Shown here: piece by piece, positions 8,602 through 16,374 of the stretch
Position numbering within the stretch: the first letter of the stretch is position 1
How the letters are laid out: every line of letters starts with the position of its first letter
DNA from: Marixanthotalea marina
GTDB lineage: Bacteria > Bacteroidota > Bacteroidia > Flavobacteriales > Flavobacteriaceae
DNA length: 64,000 nt
Reading direction: 5' to 3'
NCBI GenBank assembly: GCA_018883545.1
Contig: JAHLEH010000001.1
Location: forward strand, 186,001 to 250,000
The notes under the pieces: generated by a model
The model's database searches: none
Told to the model about the DNA's origin: nothing
Seen by the model: only the letters and a program-made list of their open reading frames with translations
Translations under genes and position numbers: made by a program

Positions 8602-9441
8602 ATGAAATCCCTAATCGCTTTATTTTTGTTGGTGCTTCCCTTGGCCTGTTCCCAAAGTAGTTCAGATAACGAAACGGTTGAACACCTTTATCTTGAAGAA
8701 GAAATGGCCATTGAGCCAAATGCCTCCAGCTTAAAGCGCGTCGTTATGGATGATGGTGTTTCGGTTGGAAATGCTCTAGAAGATGTCGATCAAAAAATAA
8801 TCAAAGAGTCGTATTTACGTTTCCAAACACAGGATTTAGAAAAGACCTACAACCAAATAAAACAGATTGTTCTTCAAAATAAAGGTTTTATACAAAGCGA
8901 TAATACCAACAAATCGTACAATACCACAACGCGCCATTTAACCATAAGAATACCAACAAGTGCCTTCCAAAATACCTTAGATTCTATTAGTAAACATGTG
9001 AGTTATTTTGATTCTAAAAATATTTCCGCAAGGGATGTCACCGAAGAATTCATCGATTTAGAGGCGCGCCTAAAGGCAAAGCAAACTTTAGAAAAACGAT
9101 ATTTGGAACTGCTTAATAAAGCCAACAACGTAAAGGATATTTTAGAAATAGAGCGTGAATTATCCGCCATTCGTGAAGAAATTGAAGCCAAACAAGGGCG
9201 TTTAAAATATCTTGAAGACAGAGTGTCCCTAAGCACCATAAATATTGAATTTTACAAACAATCGGCCGAAACCGGCATTACCGTTTCTTATGGTTCCAAA
9301 ATGTGGAATGCCATAAAATCCGGTTTCGATGCACTATCGTCCTTTTTCTTGGGCGTACTGTACATTTGGCCATTTATCATCATACTAATCATTATCTTTT
9401 TTGTCTTAAAAAAATGGATAAATAAAAGCACTAAAAAATGA
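8602..9441 (+). CDS. DUF4349 domain-containing lipoprotein
   Basis: A 279-residue envelope protein. A lipoprotein signal ends with PLACS (Cys16). Residues about 70-220 match the DUF4349 pattern: SYLRFQTQDLEKTYNQIK, then VTEEFIDLEARLKAKQTLEKRY and a long heptad-rich helix up to LSTINIEFYKQ. A single transmembrane helix lies at about 248-270 (FFLGVLYIWPFIIILIIIFF), followed by a basic tail. The protein would thus span or bridge a membrane through a coiled coil. The function of DUF4349 is unknown to me. Its stop overlaps the start of the S41 peptidase gene by 4 bp (ATGA), indicating co-translation. Confidence 0.87.
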   Translation: MKSLIALFLLVLPLACSQSSSDNETVEHLYLEEEMAIEPNASSLKRVVMDDGVSVGNALEDVDQKIIKESYLRFQTQDLEKTYNQIKQIVLQNKGFIQSDNTNKSYNTTTRHLTIRIPTSAFQNTLDSISKHVSYFDSKNISARDVTEEFIDLEARLKAKQTLEKRYLELLNKANNVKDILEIERELSAIREEIEAKQGRLKYLEDRVSLSTINIEFYKQSAETGITVSYGSKMWNAIKSGFDALSSFFLGVLYIWPFIIILIIIFFVLKKWINKSTKK

Positions 9442-11069
9442 AAAAGTTTCTGAAAAAACGCTTTTTAATTCCGGTTTTAGCGCTTGTTGTTTTTTCAACA
9501 ACCGCCTTTAAAAACGACTTTTTTGAAATAGCCAAACAACTGGAAATTTTTACCTCTTTGTATAAAGAGCTTAACATGAATTATGTTGATGAAACCAATC
9601 CAGGTGATTTAATGGATACCGCTATAAAAAGCATGCTCACAGAATTAGATCCCTACACGCAGTTTATGAACGAACAGGATGTAGAGGCCGCCAGAATAAA
9701 CAATACAGGCGATTATACAGGTATTGGGGCAAAGGTAAAAACCCTAAAAGATAAGTTGGTAATTGTAGAACCCTACAAAGACTACCCTGCCGATAAAGCG
9801 GGCCTAAAAGCCGGCGATGAAATTATAAAAGTAGGCAATGCCCTAGTGAGCGATTACAAAGAAAACGCAGGCGATTTATTAAAAGGCACCCCCGATAGTT
9901 CGGTAGAAGTTACGTATTTAAGACAAGGAAAAACACAAACGGCTACCATTAAAAGAGCCGAAGTGGAAATTAAGGCCGTGCCTTATTTTTCGATGGTAAA
10001 CGATAAAACAGGCTACATTGTATTGAGCCAATTCAATCAAAAAGCATCGGCCGAAACCCGATATGCCGTTAGGGATTTAAAAGCCCAAGGCGCCCAACGC
10101 ATTATTTTAGATTTACGCGGTAATCCAGGAGGTTTGCTTAACGAAGCTATAGAAATAGTAAACCTTTTTGTACCTAAAGGTCAATTAGTGGTAACCACAA
10201 AATCAAAAGTAGAGAAGTACAACAAAACCTATTACACCCAAAGAGAACCTTTGGACACCGATATTCCGTTGGTTGTATTGATAGACGGCAACAGTGCTTC
10301 TGCCAGCGAAATTGTATCAGGGTCGCTTCAGGATTTAGACCGCGCTGTTATTGTAGGTTCCAGAAGCTTTGGAAAAGGACTTGTACAACGCCCAAAAGAA
10401 CTTATTTATGGCACGCAGGTAAAAATAACCATTTCCAGATATTACACGCCTTCAGGGCGCTGTATACAAGCATTGGATTATTGGCATCGGGATGAAAATG
10501 GTGAAGCGGTTCGCATAAACCAAGAAAACTACAACGAATTTAAAACCAAAAACGGCCGAAAAGTGTTTGATGGCGGTGGTGTGTTTCCAGATGAAGAGTT
10601 GAAACTCGGTAAAAACACCCCCATCACCAAAGCCATTACTAATGACGATTTAATTTTTAATTTCGCTACCAAATATTACTACTCTCATAATATTTCGGAT
10701 GTAAGTAAGTTTAAATTATCGGATGCCGACTTTGCTGATTTTAAAAACTACTTAAAAACCAATAACTTCTCATTTGAAACCAGTACCGAAAAGGCTTTTG
10801 CCAAAGCTTTTGACGAGGCTAAAAAAGAAGGCTTAAACGATAACATAAGTAAAGATTACAGTGCTTTACTATCTAGTTTAGATGCCTCAAAAAATAACGC
10901 CATAGATAAAAACAAAGATTTAATATTAAATCTATTGAACGAAGAAATCATCAAGCGTTATGTTTACAGGGAAGGCTTATACGATTATTATAAAACCCAT
11001 GACCCTGGCATTAAAAAAGCCGACGAAATACTAAGCAGTCCAACTGAATATATGGATTATTTGAGATAG
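9438..11069 (+). CDS. S41 family C-terminal processing peptidase (CtpA/Tsp-like)
   Basis: A 543-residue periplasmic protease. An N-terminal signal/anchor (residues about 7-24) precedes the S41 helical region, a PDZ domain (about 85-165, with DYTGIGAKV and DKAGLKAGDEI) and the peptidase core. The catalytic Ser is Ser288 in NSASASE and the Lys is Lys313 in SFGKGLVQ. Their spacing of 25 equals that of the E. coli Tsp Ser-Lys dyad. The C-terminal 170 residues are helical. These enzymes trim C-termini of envelope proteins. The gene overlaps the DUF4349 lipoprotein gene by 4 bp, suggesting that the two act together. Confidence 0.94.
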   Translation: MKKFLKKRFLIPVLALVVFSTTAFKNDFFEIAKQLEIFTSLYKELNMNYVDETNPGDLMDTAIKSMLTELDPYTQFMNEQDVEAARINNTGDYTGIGAKVKTLKDKLVIVEPYKDYPADKAGLKAGDEIIKVGNALVSDYKENAGDLLKGTPDSSVEVTYLRQGKTQTATIKRAEVEIKAVPYFSMVNDKTGYIVLSQFNQKASAETRYAVRDLKAQGAQRIILDLRGNPGGLLNEAIEIVNLFVPKGQLVVTTKSKVEKYNKTYYTQREPLDTDIPLVVLIDGNSASASEIVSGSLQDLDRAVIVGSRSFGKGLVQRPKELIYGTQVKITISRYYTPSGRCIQALDYWHRDENGEAVRINQENYNEFKTKNGRKVFDGGGVFPDEELKLGKNTPITKAITNDDLIFNFATKYYYSHNISDVSKFKLSDADFADFKNYLKTNNFSFETSTEKAFAKAFDEAKKEGLNDNISKDYSALLSSLDASKNNAIDKNKDLILNLLNEEIIKRYVYREGLYDYYKTHDPGIKKADEILSSPTEYMDYLR

Positions 11070-11116
11070 ATTCCTAAAAATAGTATCTTTATCAAGATAA
11101 TCTATTCCCAAATTAG

Positions 11117-11971
11117 ATGAAAAGGCTTGTTGTAATCATTTTAGTGGCTCTCAACAGTATGTTTGTTTTTCCGCAAAGAGAATTAAAACAAGAAGTATAT
11201 TTTGAGACTAACAAATACAAAATACTCCCTACTGAAGAAAGCCGTTTATTGTTATTCATTTCCTCATTATCTGATATAGAAATAGCATCCATTTCCATTT
11301 TTGGATTTTGTGACGATGTTGGTGCGCCAGACTATAACTTAAAACTGTCTCAACAGCGCGCAGATGCTATAAAAGCTATTTTCGCCGAAAATGAAATAAG
11401 TGAATCCCTAATTTCTAATGTTGATGGAAAGGGAGAAGTTTTGCTTAATATTGTAGAGGAAGACAATGTTGTAAAACTAAGGGGCCTGAACAGAAAAGTG
11501 GAGATAATTGTTAAAGAGAAACCACCAAAGCCAAAAAAAGCAGTAGACACAACAAAAATAGTTGAAGAAAAAAAGGAGGATGCCATAGAACTCATTAAAG
11601 GGGATTTAAAAGTTGGCGATAAAATTGTTTTTAAAGATTTACTATTTAAAACTGGTTATACCACATTGACACCTGAATCTAAAAAAGTTTTAGAAAATAT
11701 AGCCAATGCCTTGTTAGAGCGAGAGGATATATTTTTTACCATTCAAGGGCATGTATGCTGTACGCAATTCAGTCGGGATGCTGTAGATAGAGAAACGAAA
11801 TTGCAAAATCTATCCGAAGCTAGGGCAAAAGTTGTATACGATTACTTCGCAAAAAAAGGCTTAAGTAAAAAACGTATGCGCTATATTGGCTTGCGAAGAC
11901 GATTTCCATTGGGCGGTGACCCAAAATTTGACCGGCGTGTGGAAATTGTTATAAATTACGTAGATGAATAG
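11117..11971 (+). CDS. Outer-membrane OmpA-family protein with two OmpA-like domains
   Basis: A 284-residue exported protein with a signal peptide of about 18 residues (VALNSMFVFPQ). Residues about 22-110 resemble a short OmpA C-terminal-like peptidoglycan-binding domain (YFETNKYKILPTEESRLL, GFCDDVGAPDYNLKLSQQRA). A Lys/Pro-rich linker (about 125-150) follows. A second OmpA-like domain occupies about 170-284 (FKTGYTTLTPESKKVLENIA, LSEARAKVVYDYF, KFDRRVEIVI). There is no beta-barrel region. The double domain could bind two peptidoglycan stems. It lies 47 bp after the S41 peptidase gene on the same strand. The family call is firm; the partner is unknown. Confidence 0.85.
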   Translation: MKRLVVIILVALNSMFVFPQRELKQEVYFETNKYKILPTEESRLLLFISSLSDIEIASISIFGFCDDVGAPDYNLKLSQQRADAIKAIFAENEISESLISNVDGKGEVLLNIVEEDNVVKLRGLNRKVEIIVKEKPPKPKKAVDTTKIVEEKKEDAIELIKGDLKVGDKIVFKDLLFKTGYTTLTPESKKVLENIANALLEREDIFFTIQGHVCCTQFSRDAVDRETKLQNLSEARAKVVYDYFAKKGLSKKRMRYIGLRRRFPLGGDPKFDRRVEIVINYVDE

Positions 11972-11995
11972 TGTAAATAATAAACCAACTTTTGA

Positions 11996-13606
11996 TTGAA
12001 TAAAAAATACATCCTTTCTCTCATCTTTATTTGGCTGGTTTCATTTATTGGCCTTTCCCAAAACACCTATGTTCCAGATGATAATTTTGAACAGGCTTTA
12101 ATAGATTTGGGTTACGATTCCGAGCCTTTAGATGATTATGTACCCACTGCAAATATAGTTGGTGTTACCAATTTAGATATTCAAAACTTAAGTATTTCAG
12201 ATTTAACAGGTATTGAAGATTTTACTGCTTTAACTAATCTTAATTGTGATACTAACAACTTAACAAGTTTGGATATTAGTCAAAATATTAACTTAACCCA
12301 ATTATATTGTAGATATAACAGCATAACAAGTTTAGATGTTTCAAACAATACTAATTTAAACATACTTTGGGTAGACGAAAATCAACTTACCACACTAGAT
12401 GTTTCTAAAAATATTGATTTAATTTCCCTAATAACAAATAACAACCCATTGAATACCCTAGATATCTCTAAAAATATTGAATTAAATGTATTCTCTTGTG
12501 AAGGAAATCAGTTAAACGCTATAGATGTTTCTAAAAATATAAAATTAAATTATCTAAATGTAAACTATAACTCATTAACCACTCTAAATGTTTCTAAAAA
12601 CACTGAATTAACAAGTTTAGCCTGTGGTGATAATTTAATAACATCACTTGACTTAACTAAAAATCAACGCTTAGAATATTTGTTTTGTGCTAGAATACCT
12701 ATTAGTAGCCTTGATGTTACTAAAAACACAAATTTACAGCAACTTGTTAGCGGCGACAACCAAATTTCTTCATTAGATTTAAGCAAAAACACAAAATTAA
12801 AAGTATTATGGTGTGCTAGAAACTTTCTATCTGAATTAGATTTAAGCAATAATTTACTATTAGAAAGTTTTTTATGTGCTCATAACAACTTAAGGTCATT
12901 AGACCTTACTAAAAACAAAAACTTAAGAGAGTTTGAATGTGATTATAACCCTATTTGTTATGTGAATCTTAAAAACGGAAACAACAACAGCATTATTAAT
13001 TATAGCAGTATTGAAACACCCAACCTTTCATGTATTTTTGTTGATAATGTTGTATACAGTAATTCTAATTGGTCTCGTGTAGATCCTGTTTCGAATTTTG
13101 TTACGTCACAATCGGAATGCGATGCTTATGGAAATTCTACACCGCCTGTTGATACATTAAATGATTTTATAGGAACCAGTTATACGCTTCCTATTCTTAG
13201 TAATGGTAATTATTTTACTGAATCTGGGGGAAATGGTACTGCACTTTATGCTGGAAACGTTATTAACATTTCGCAAACCATTTATGTTTTTAGTGACACA
13301 GGTTGTTATACTAACGAGACAAGTTTTAATGTGATAATAACCCAAAACGATTATTATATTCCAAAGTTTTTTACACCAAACAATGATGGGAGCCATGATA
13401 CCTGGCAAGTTTTAGACAATAGTAACGCTATAAATTTTATCCACATATATGACAGATATGGAAAACTATTAAAATCACTGTTACCAAACAGCGACGGTTG
13501 GAATGGTATCTTTAATGGCCAATTAATGGAAAGCAATGATTATTGGTATGCCATTACTTTAAACAGTGGAGACATTATAAAAGGCCATTTTACCTTGAAA
13601 CGTTAG
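11996..13606 (+). CDS. Secreted leucine-rich-repeat protein with type IX secretion C-terminal sorting domain
   Basis: A 536-residue surface or secreted protein. A TTG start is used, as no ATG precedes the signal peptide (MNKKYILSLIFIWLVSFIG). Residues 89-319 form eleven tandem 21-residue leucine-rich repeats of the type LxxLDxSKNxxLxxLxCxxN. A cysteine-containing linker follows (about 340-445). The last ~90 residues match the gliding-motility-associated type B sorting domain (YIPKFFTPNNDG, IYDRYGKLL, GWNGIFNGQ, YWYAI). Such proteins cross the outer membrane by the type IX system and often mediate adhesion. It converges with the minus-strand block, only 2 bp away. Confidence 0.9.
   Translation: MNKKYILSLIFIWLVSFIGLSQNTYVPDDNFEQALIDLGYDSEPLDDYVPTANIVGVTNLDIQNLSISDLTGIEDFTALTNLNCDTNNLTSLDISQNINLTQLYCRYNSITSLDVSNNTNLNILWVDENQLTTLDVSKNIDLISLITNNNPLNTLDISKNIELNVFSCEGNQLNAIDVSKNIKLNYLNVNYNSLTTLNVSKNTELTSLACGDNLITSLDLTKNQRLEYLFCARIPISSLDVTKNTNLQQLVSGDNQISSLDLSKNTKLKVLWCARNFLSELDLSNNLLLESFLCAHNNLRSLDLTKNKNLREFECDYNPICYVNLKNGNNNSIINYSSIETPNLSCIFVDNVVYSNSNWSRVDPVSNFVTSQSECDAYGNSTPPVDTLNDFIGTSYTLPILSNGNYFTESGGNGTALYAGNVINISQTIYVFSDTGCYTNETSFNVIITQNDYYIPKFFTPNNDGSHDTWQVLDNSNAINFIHIYDRYGKLLKSLLPNSDGWNGIFNGQLMESNDYWYAITLNSGDIIKGHFTLKR
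12260..12952 (+). repeat. Eleven tandem 63-bp coding repeats (21-residue LRRs)
   Basis: The DNA encodes eleven consecutive 21-residue leucine-rich repeats (residues 89-319 of the secreted LRR protein). The recurring core LDxSKN gives conserved nucleotide blocks (gatgtttctaaaaa and variants), so the array can recombine and change copy number. Confidence 0.9.
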
Positions 13607-13608
13607 TT

Positions 13609-13911
13609 TTAAATTTTAATCCCTTTCACTAAAAAAGTTGACTTTATAGAATCTTCTTTTAATTCTAAAAACAATGTTCTTCTCTCGTCCTTTGCAAAGT
13701 TTATAAAATCTTGTTCTGATTCAAAAGAAAGAAAATGTATTTCATAAGGAAGTTCTTCTTCAAAACTAATATAAGCTTCATTGTTAGGTCTTAATCTATA
13801 TATCAATTTACCTTTGTAATCATCAAGTATCGGTAATACTGAATCTTCAAATTGATGAAAAACAGTTTCTTTACCTTCCTTGATAAAAATAAACATGGTT
13901 AAATAAATCAT
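13609..13911 (-). CDS. DUF1330-like small protein
   Basis: A 100-residue protein, or 95 if the internal Met at 13896 (MFIFIKEG) is the start, which looks more natural for a ferredoxin-like alpha/beta barrel. Visible pattern: an initial strand, a helix (VFHQFEDSVLPILDDY), then YEIHFLSFESEQDFINFAKDERR, typical of DUF1330 and related dimeric barrel proteins. No catalytic motif is recognisable. It ends a minus-strand run after the GNAT gene with 5 bp between them, so it is likely co-transcribed with rpiB, the CDF transporter and the GNAT gene. Confidence 0.6.
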   Translation of the reverse strand: MIYLTMFIFIKEGKETVFHQFEDSVLPILDDYKGKLIYRLRPNNEAYISFEEELPYEIHFLSFESEQDFINFAKDERRTLFLELKEDSIKSTFLVKGIKI

Positions 13912-13916
13912 TTTAC

Positions 13917-14363
13917 TTATTTTTTTAAAATCATAGCTATATGCGGAATATCATCTTCTAAGTAATCTTCTCCTTCTTCTTTAAAACCAATATTATTATA
14001 AAACAATTTTAAATAAAGTTGGGCTGATATTTTAATTTTAGATTGCTTTAATTCGTTTTTTATAAAATGAACCGAAGCCTCCATAATGGCATAACCATAT
14101 CGATGTTTTCGAAAACTTTTTTTAACCAATACCCTACCAATACTAGCTTCCTTAAAATAATCACCCGGTTTAAAAATACGCGTATAAGCCACCAACGCAT
14201 CATTTTTATAACCCATTAAATGAAACGCTTTTTGGTCTTTGCCATCAACATCTTGGTAAATACAATGCTGTTCCATTACAAAAACCTCGCTGCGCAATTG
14301 TAAAATAGAGTACAATTCCTGTTTAGTTAGTGCATCAAAAGGTTTTATAATGATTTTTAGCAT
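13917..14363 (-). CDS. GNAT family N-acetyltransferase, ElaA-like
   Basis: A 148-residue GNAT-fold enzyme. The N-terminal LYSILQLRSEVFVMEQHC-YQDVDGKD and the AFHLMGY strand are characteristic of the ElaA group. The acetyl-CoA pyrophosphate loop is in RVLVKKSFRKHRYGYAIM. Members transfer an acetyl group from acetyl-CoA to an amine; the ElaA substrate is not established. The start abuts the stop of the CDF transporter gene (1-base overlap at 14363), so translational coupling is likely. Confidence 0.87.
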   Translation of the reverse strand: MLKIIIKPFDALTKQELYSILQLRSEVFVMEQHCIYQDVDGKDQKAFHLMGYKNDALVAYTRIFKPGDYFKEASIGRVLVKKSFRKHRYGYAIMEASVHFIKNELKQSKIKISAQLYLKLFYNNIGFKEEGEDYLEDDIPHIAMILKK

Positions 14364-15280
14364 TAATCTTGAATGATGATTTCCTTTGGATCTTCTTTAT
14401 TAAATTCCGGTTGAATGGTAACGTGGTTTATGTTGAATTCCTCTCGCAATATGTTCTCTATTGTTTCTAAAATAAAATCGAATTCAGAAATGGTAATGTC
14501 TTCAGAAAAATCCAAATGCGCTTCCAAATGGAATTCATCATCGTTCAATCCCCAAATATGCACATGATGTAAATGGTTAACTTTAGGAAGTTTATTAACA
14601 GCTTCAACAACTTCTTCAATATTAATATGGTCTGGTGTAAACAACATTAAAACTCTGGTAGATGTTTTCAACAAATCAAATCCAACCCAAATTAAATAAA
14701 GTGCTATTAAAAATGTCAACACACTATCTATCCATAAAATTCCATAAAATTTAATAAGCAATCCGCCAATTAAAACCGCTACACTTGCCATCATGTCTGT
14801 TAACATGTGCAGATAGGCAGATTTAATATTAATGTTATTTTCAGAATCCTTTTTTAAAAGCAATACACTTAAACCGTTTGCTATAATGGCTATAATAGAC
14901 AACCAAATAACCAAACCAGATTCTATTTCTTCTGGGTTTTTAAATCGTTTATACGCTTCAATTATTAACAATACAGCCACAATAACCAAAGTAGAGGCAT
15001 TAACAAAAGCCGCTAATATTTCAGCACGTTTATAACCAAATGTCTTATCGGGTGATGCATCTTTCTTTGCTAATTTTGAAGCAACATAACTCACAATAAG
15101 CGATAGTACATCACTAAAATTATGAAGTGCATCACTCAACAACGCTAAACTACCGGAAACAATACCACCAATAATTTGGGCCGTTGTTATTAAAACATTT
15201 AAAAGTATGGATATAAAAAGGTTTCTATCCTTTGTATTTTTATGGGAATGATGATGCGTATGGCTGTGCGAATGAGACAT
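14363..15280 (-). CDS. Cation diffusion facilitator family transporter (CzcD/ZitB-like)
   Basis: A 305-residue inner-membrane metal/proton antiporter. The His-rich N-terminus (MSHSHSHTHHHSH) is a probable metal-binding tail. Six transmembrane segments follow, with the HNFSD motif in SDALHNFSDVLSL (TM2) and HMLTDMMASVAV (TM5), which supply the HxxxD metal site. The cytoplasmic C-terminal domain (about 215-290) includes HLHHVHIWGLNDDEFHLEAHL. Zinc or a related divalent cation is the likely substrate. It sits directly between rpiB (same base boundary) and the GNAT gene. Confidence 0.93.
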   Translation of the reverse strand: MSHSHSHTHHHSHKNTKDRNLFISILLNVLITTAQIIGGIVSGSLALLSDALHNFSDVLSLIVSYVASKLAKKDASPDKTFGYKRAEILAAFVNASTLVIVAVLLIIEAYKRFKNPEEIESGLVIWLSIIAIIANGLSVLLLKKDSENNINIKSAYLHMLTDMMASVAVLIGGLLIKFYGILWIDSVLTFLIALYLIWVGFDLLKTSTRVLMLFTPDHINIEEVVEAVNKLPKVNHLHHVHIWGLNDDEFHLEAHLDFSEDITISEFDFILETIENILREEFNINHVTIQPEFNKEDPKEIIIQD

Positions 15281-15715
15281 TTAACAAGATAACGGTATTT
15301 TATCTATACGGGTTTGGTGACGGCCGCCTTCAAACTCGGTATTTAAAAAGACTTCTACCATTTCTACCGCTTGGTGAATGGCAGTAAACCGTGCAGGAAT
15401 ACACAAAACATTCGCATTGTTATGGCCTCTTACCAATTGAACAATTTCTTTGTTCCAAGCCAAGCCAGCACGAATTTTTTGATGCTTATTTGCGGTGATA
15501 GCAACTCCATTGGCACTTCCACAAATTAAAATACCATAGGTTGCTTTTTTGTTCTCAACATCTTCAGCAACTGGATGTACAAAATCTGCATAATCAACAC
15601 TACTAGTAGAATCTGTACCATGATTAATTACGGTATATCTTTTTTCTTCAAGATATTTCAAAATAGCAATTTTATAATCCGTTCCAGCGTGATCGTTTCC
15701 TATAGAGATTGTCAT
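15281..15715 (-). CDS. rpiB: Ribose-5-phosphate isomerase B
   Basis: A 144-residue cytoplasmic enzyme interconverting ribose-5-phosphate and ribulose-5-phosphate in the pentose phosphate pathway. Family motifs are visible: GNDHAGTDYK at the N-terminus, the catalytic Cys in ILICGSANGVAITANK, and the phosphate-binding RGHNNANVLCIPAR segment. Length is typical. It is the first gene of a minus-strand operon leading away from the A+T-rich gap proposed as oriC; rnr leads away on the other side. A TAnnTTTG -7 element lies upstream. Confidence 0.95.
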   Translation of the reverse strand: MTISIGNDHAGTDYKIAILKYLEEKRYTVINHGTDSTSSVDYADFVHPVAEDVENKKATYGILICGSANGVAITANKHQKIRAGLAWNKEIVQLVRGHNNANVLCIPARFTAIHQAVEMVEVFLNTEFEGGRHQTRIDKIPLSC

Positions 15716-15738
15716 ATTTTCTATATTAATTTATAATA

Positions 15739-15746
15739 CAAAGTTA
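15739..15746 (-). promoter_or_regulatory. Putative -7 promoter element (TAACTTTG) of rpiB
   Basis: On the minus strand TAACTTTG fits TAnnTTTG and lies 23 bases upstream of the rpiB ATG. A TTTG occurs further upstream (15761-15764), but its spacing of 14 bp is shorter than usual. Confidence 0.45.
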
Positions 15747-16212
15747 CGAAATAACCAGAACAAATATTTAGCTATATATAAAATCGTTTTAATGTTAACT
15801 GTGTATTAAAAGACTCATTAGTTGTTAATAAGTGTTTATATGTTTATAAAAATAAAATGAGGATTTTTGGATGATTTTTATAAGCAAGAATGAACATTAA
15901 TATTCCAAATTTTTTAATCGCTTTTTTTTGACTTTTTATAAGAACCAAAACAAAGAAAAATGAACAGTTATTTTAAAAAACTTATGCGAAAAAGAGGTTA
16001 GATTTACGTTGTTAACAACTGTTTATATAAAAATAAAAATCATTAAAAATGAACTTATTAAATTAATTTAAATTGTTAATTAACTATTAATAGAACGTAA
16101 ATTAATTGTAATCAAAATAAAATTTAAAAAAGTTATTCAACATATTAACAGCCTATAATAATCATAATATTTTTTTAAAATTTTAAAAAGAAATAATTAA
16201 TATGATATATAA

Positions 16213-16221
16213 TGTGGATAA
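16213..16221 (-). promoter_or_regulatory. DnaA box, perfect consensus TTATCCACA
   Basis: TGTGGATAA on the plus strand is the reverse complement of the consensus DnaA box TTATCCACA. It sits inside the A+T-rich rpiB-rnr gap. Confidence 0.6.
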
Positions 16222-16374
16222 GTTAATTTAACTATAAATAACATTAAAAAAATACTAGTTAATATTAAAACTGTAGCTTTGTATAAGATAAATAGCAAAT
16301 CTTCTCATTAATTAAGAGCTATTTAATAACAAAATTTCCAGTATCTTAGGAAATAAATATGATTACGAAATTAA

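Larger units (their letters stand above)
15716..16374. other. Putative chromosomal replication origin (oriC): A+T-rich gap with DnaA box
   Basis: This 659-bp stretch between divergent rpiB and rnr has no credible gene and is extremely A+T-rich, with many A and T runs. It holds one perfect DnaA box, TGTGGATAA at 16213-16221 (TTATCCACA on the minus strand). One-mismatch relatives lie at 15823-15831 (TGTTAATAA) and 15841-15849 (TGTTTATAA). The 8-mer TGTTTATA occurs three times (15833, 15841, 16020). Base composition of genes switches across it: the plus strand is C-rich or balanced on the left and G-rich on the right. Two parS-like sites lie 21-24 kb to the right. dnaA itself is not nearby. Origin function is an inference. 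Confidence 0.6.

Noticed and set aside
16133-16141. TTATTCAAC as an additional DnaA box
   Set aside because: Two mismatches to TTATNCACA in a very A+T-rich region, so chance occurrence is likely.
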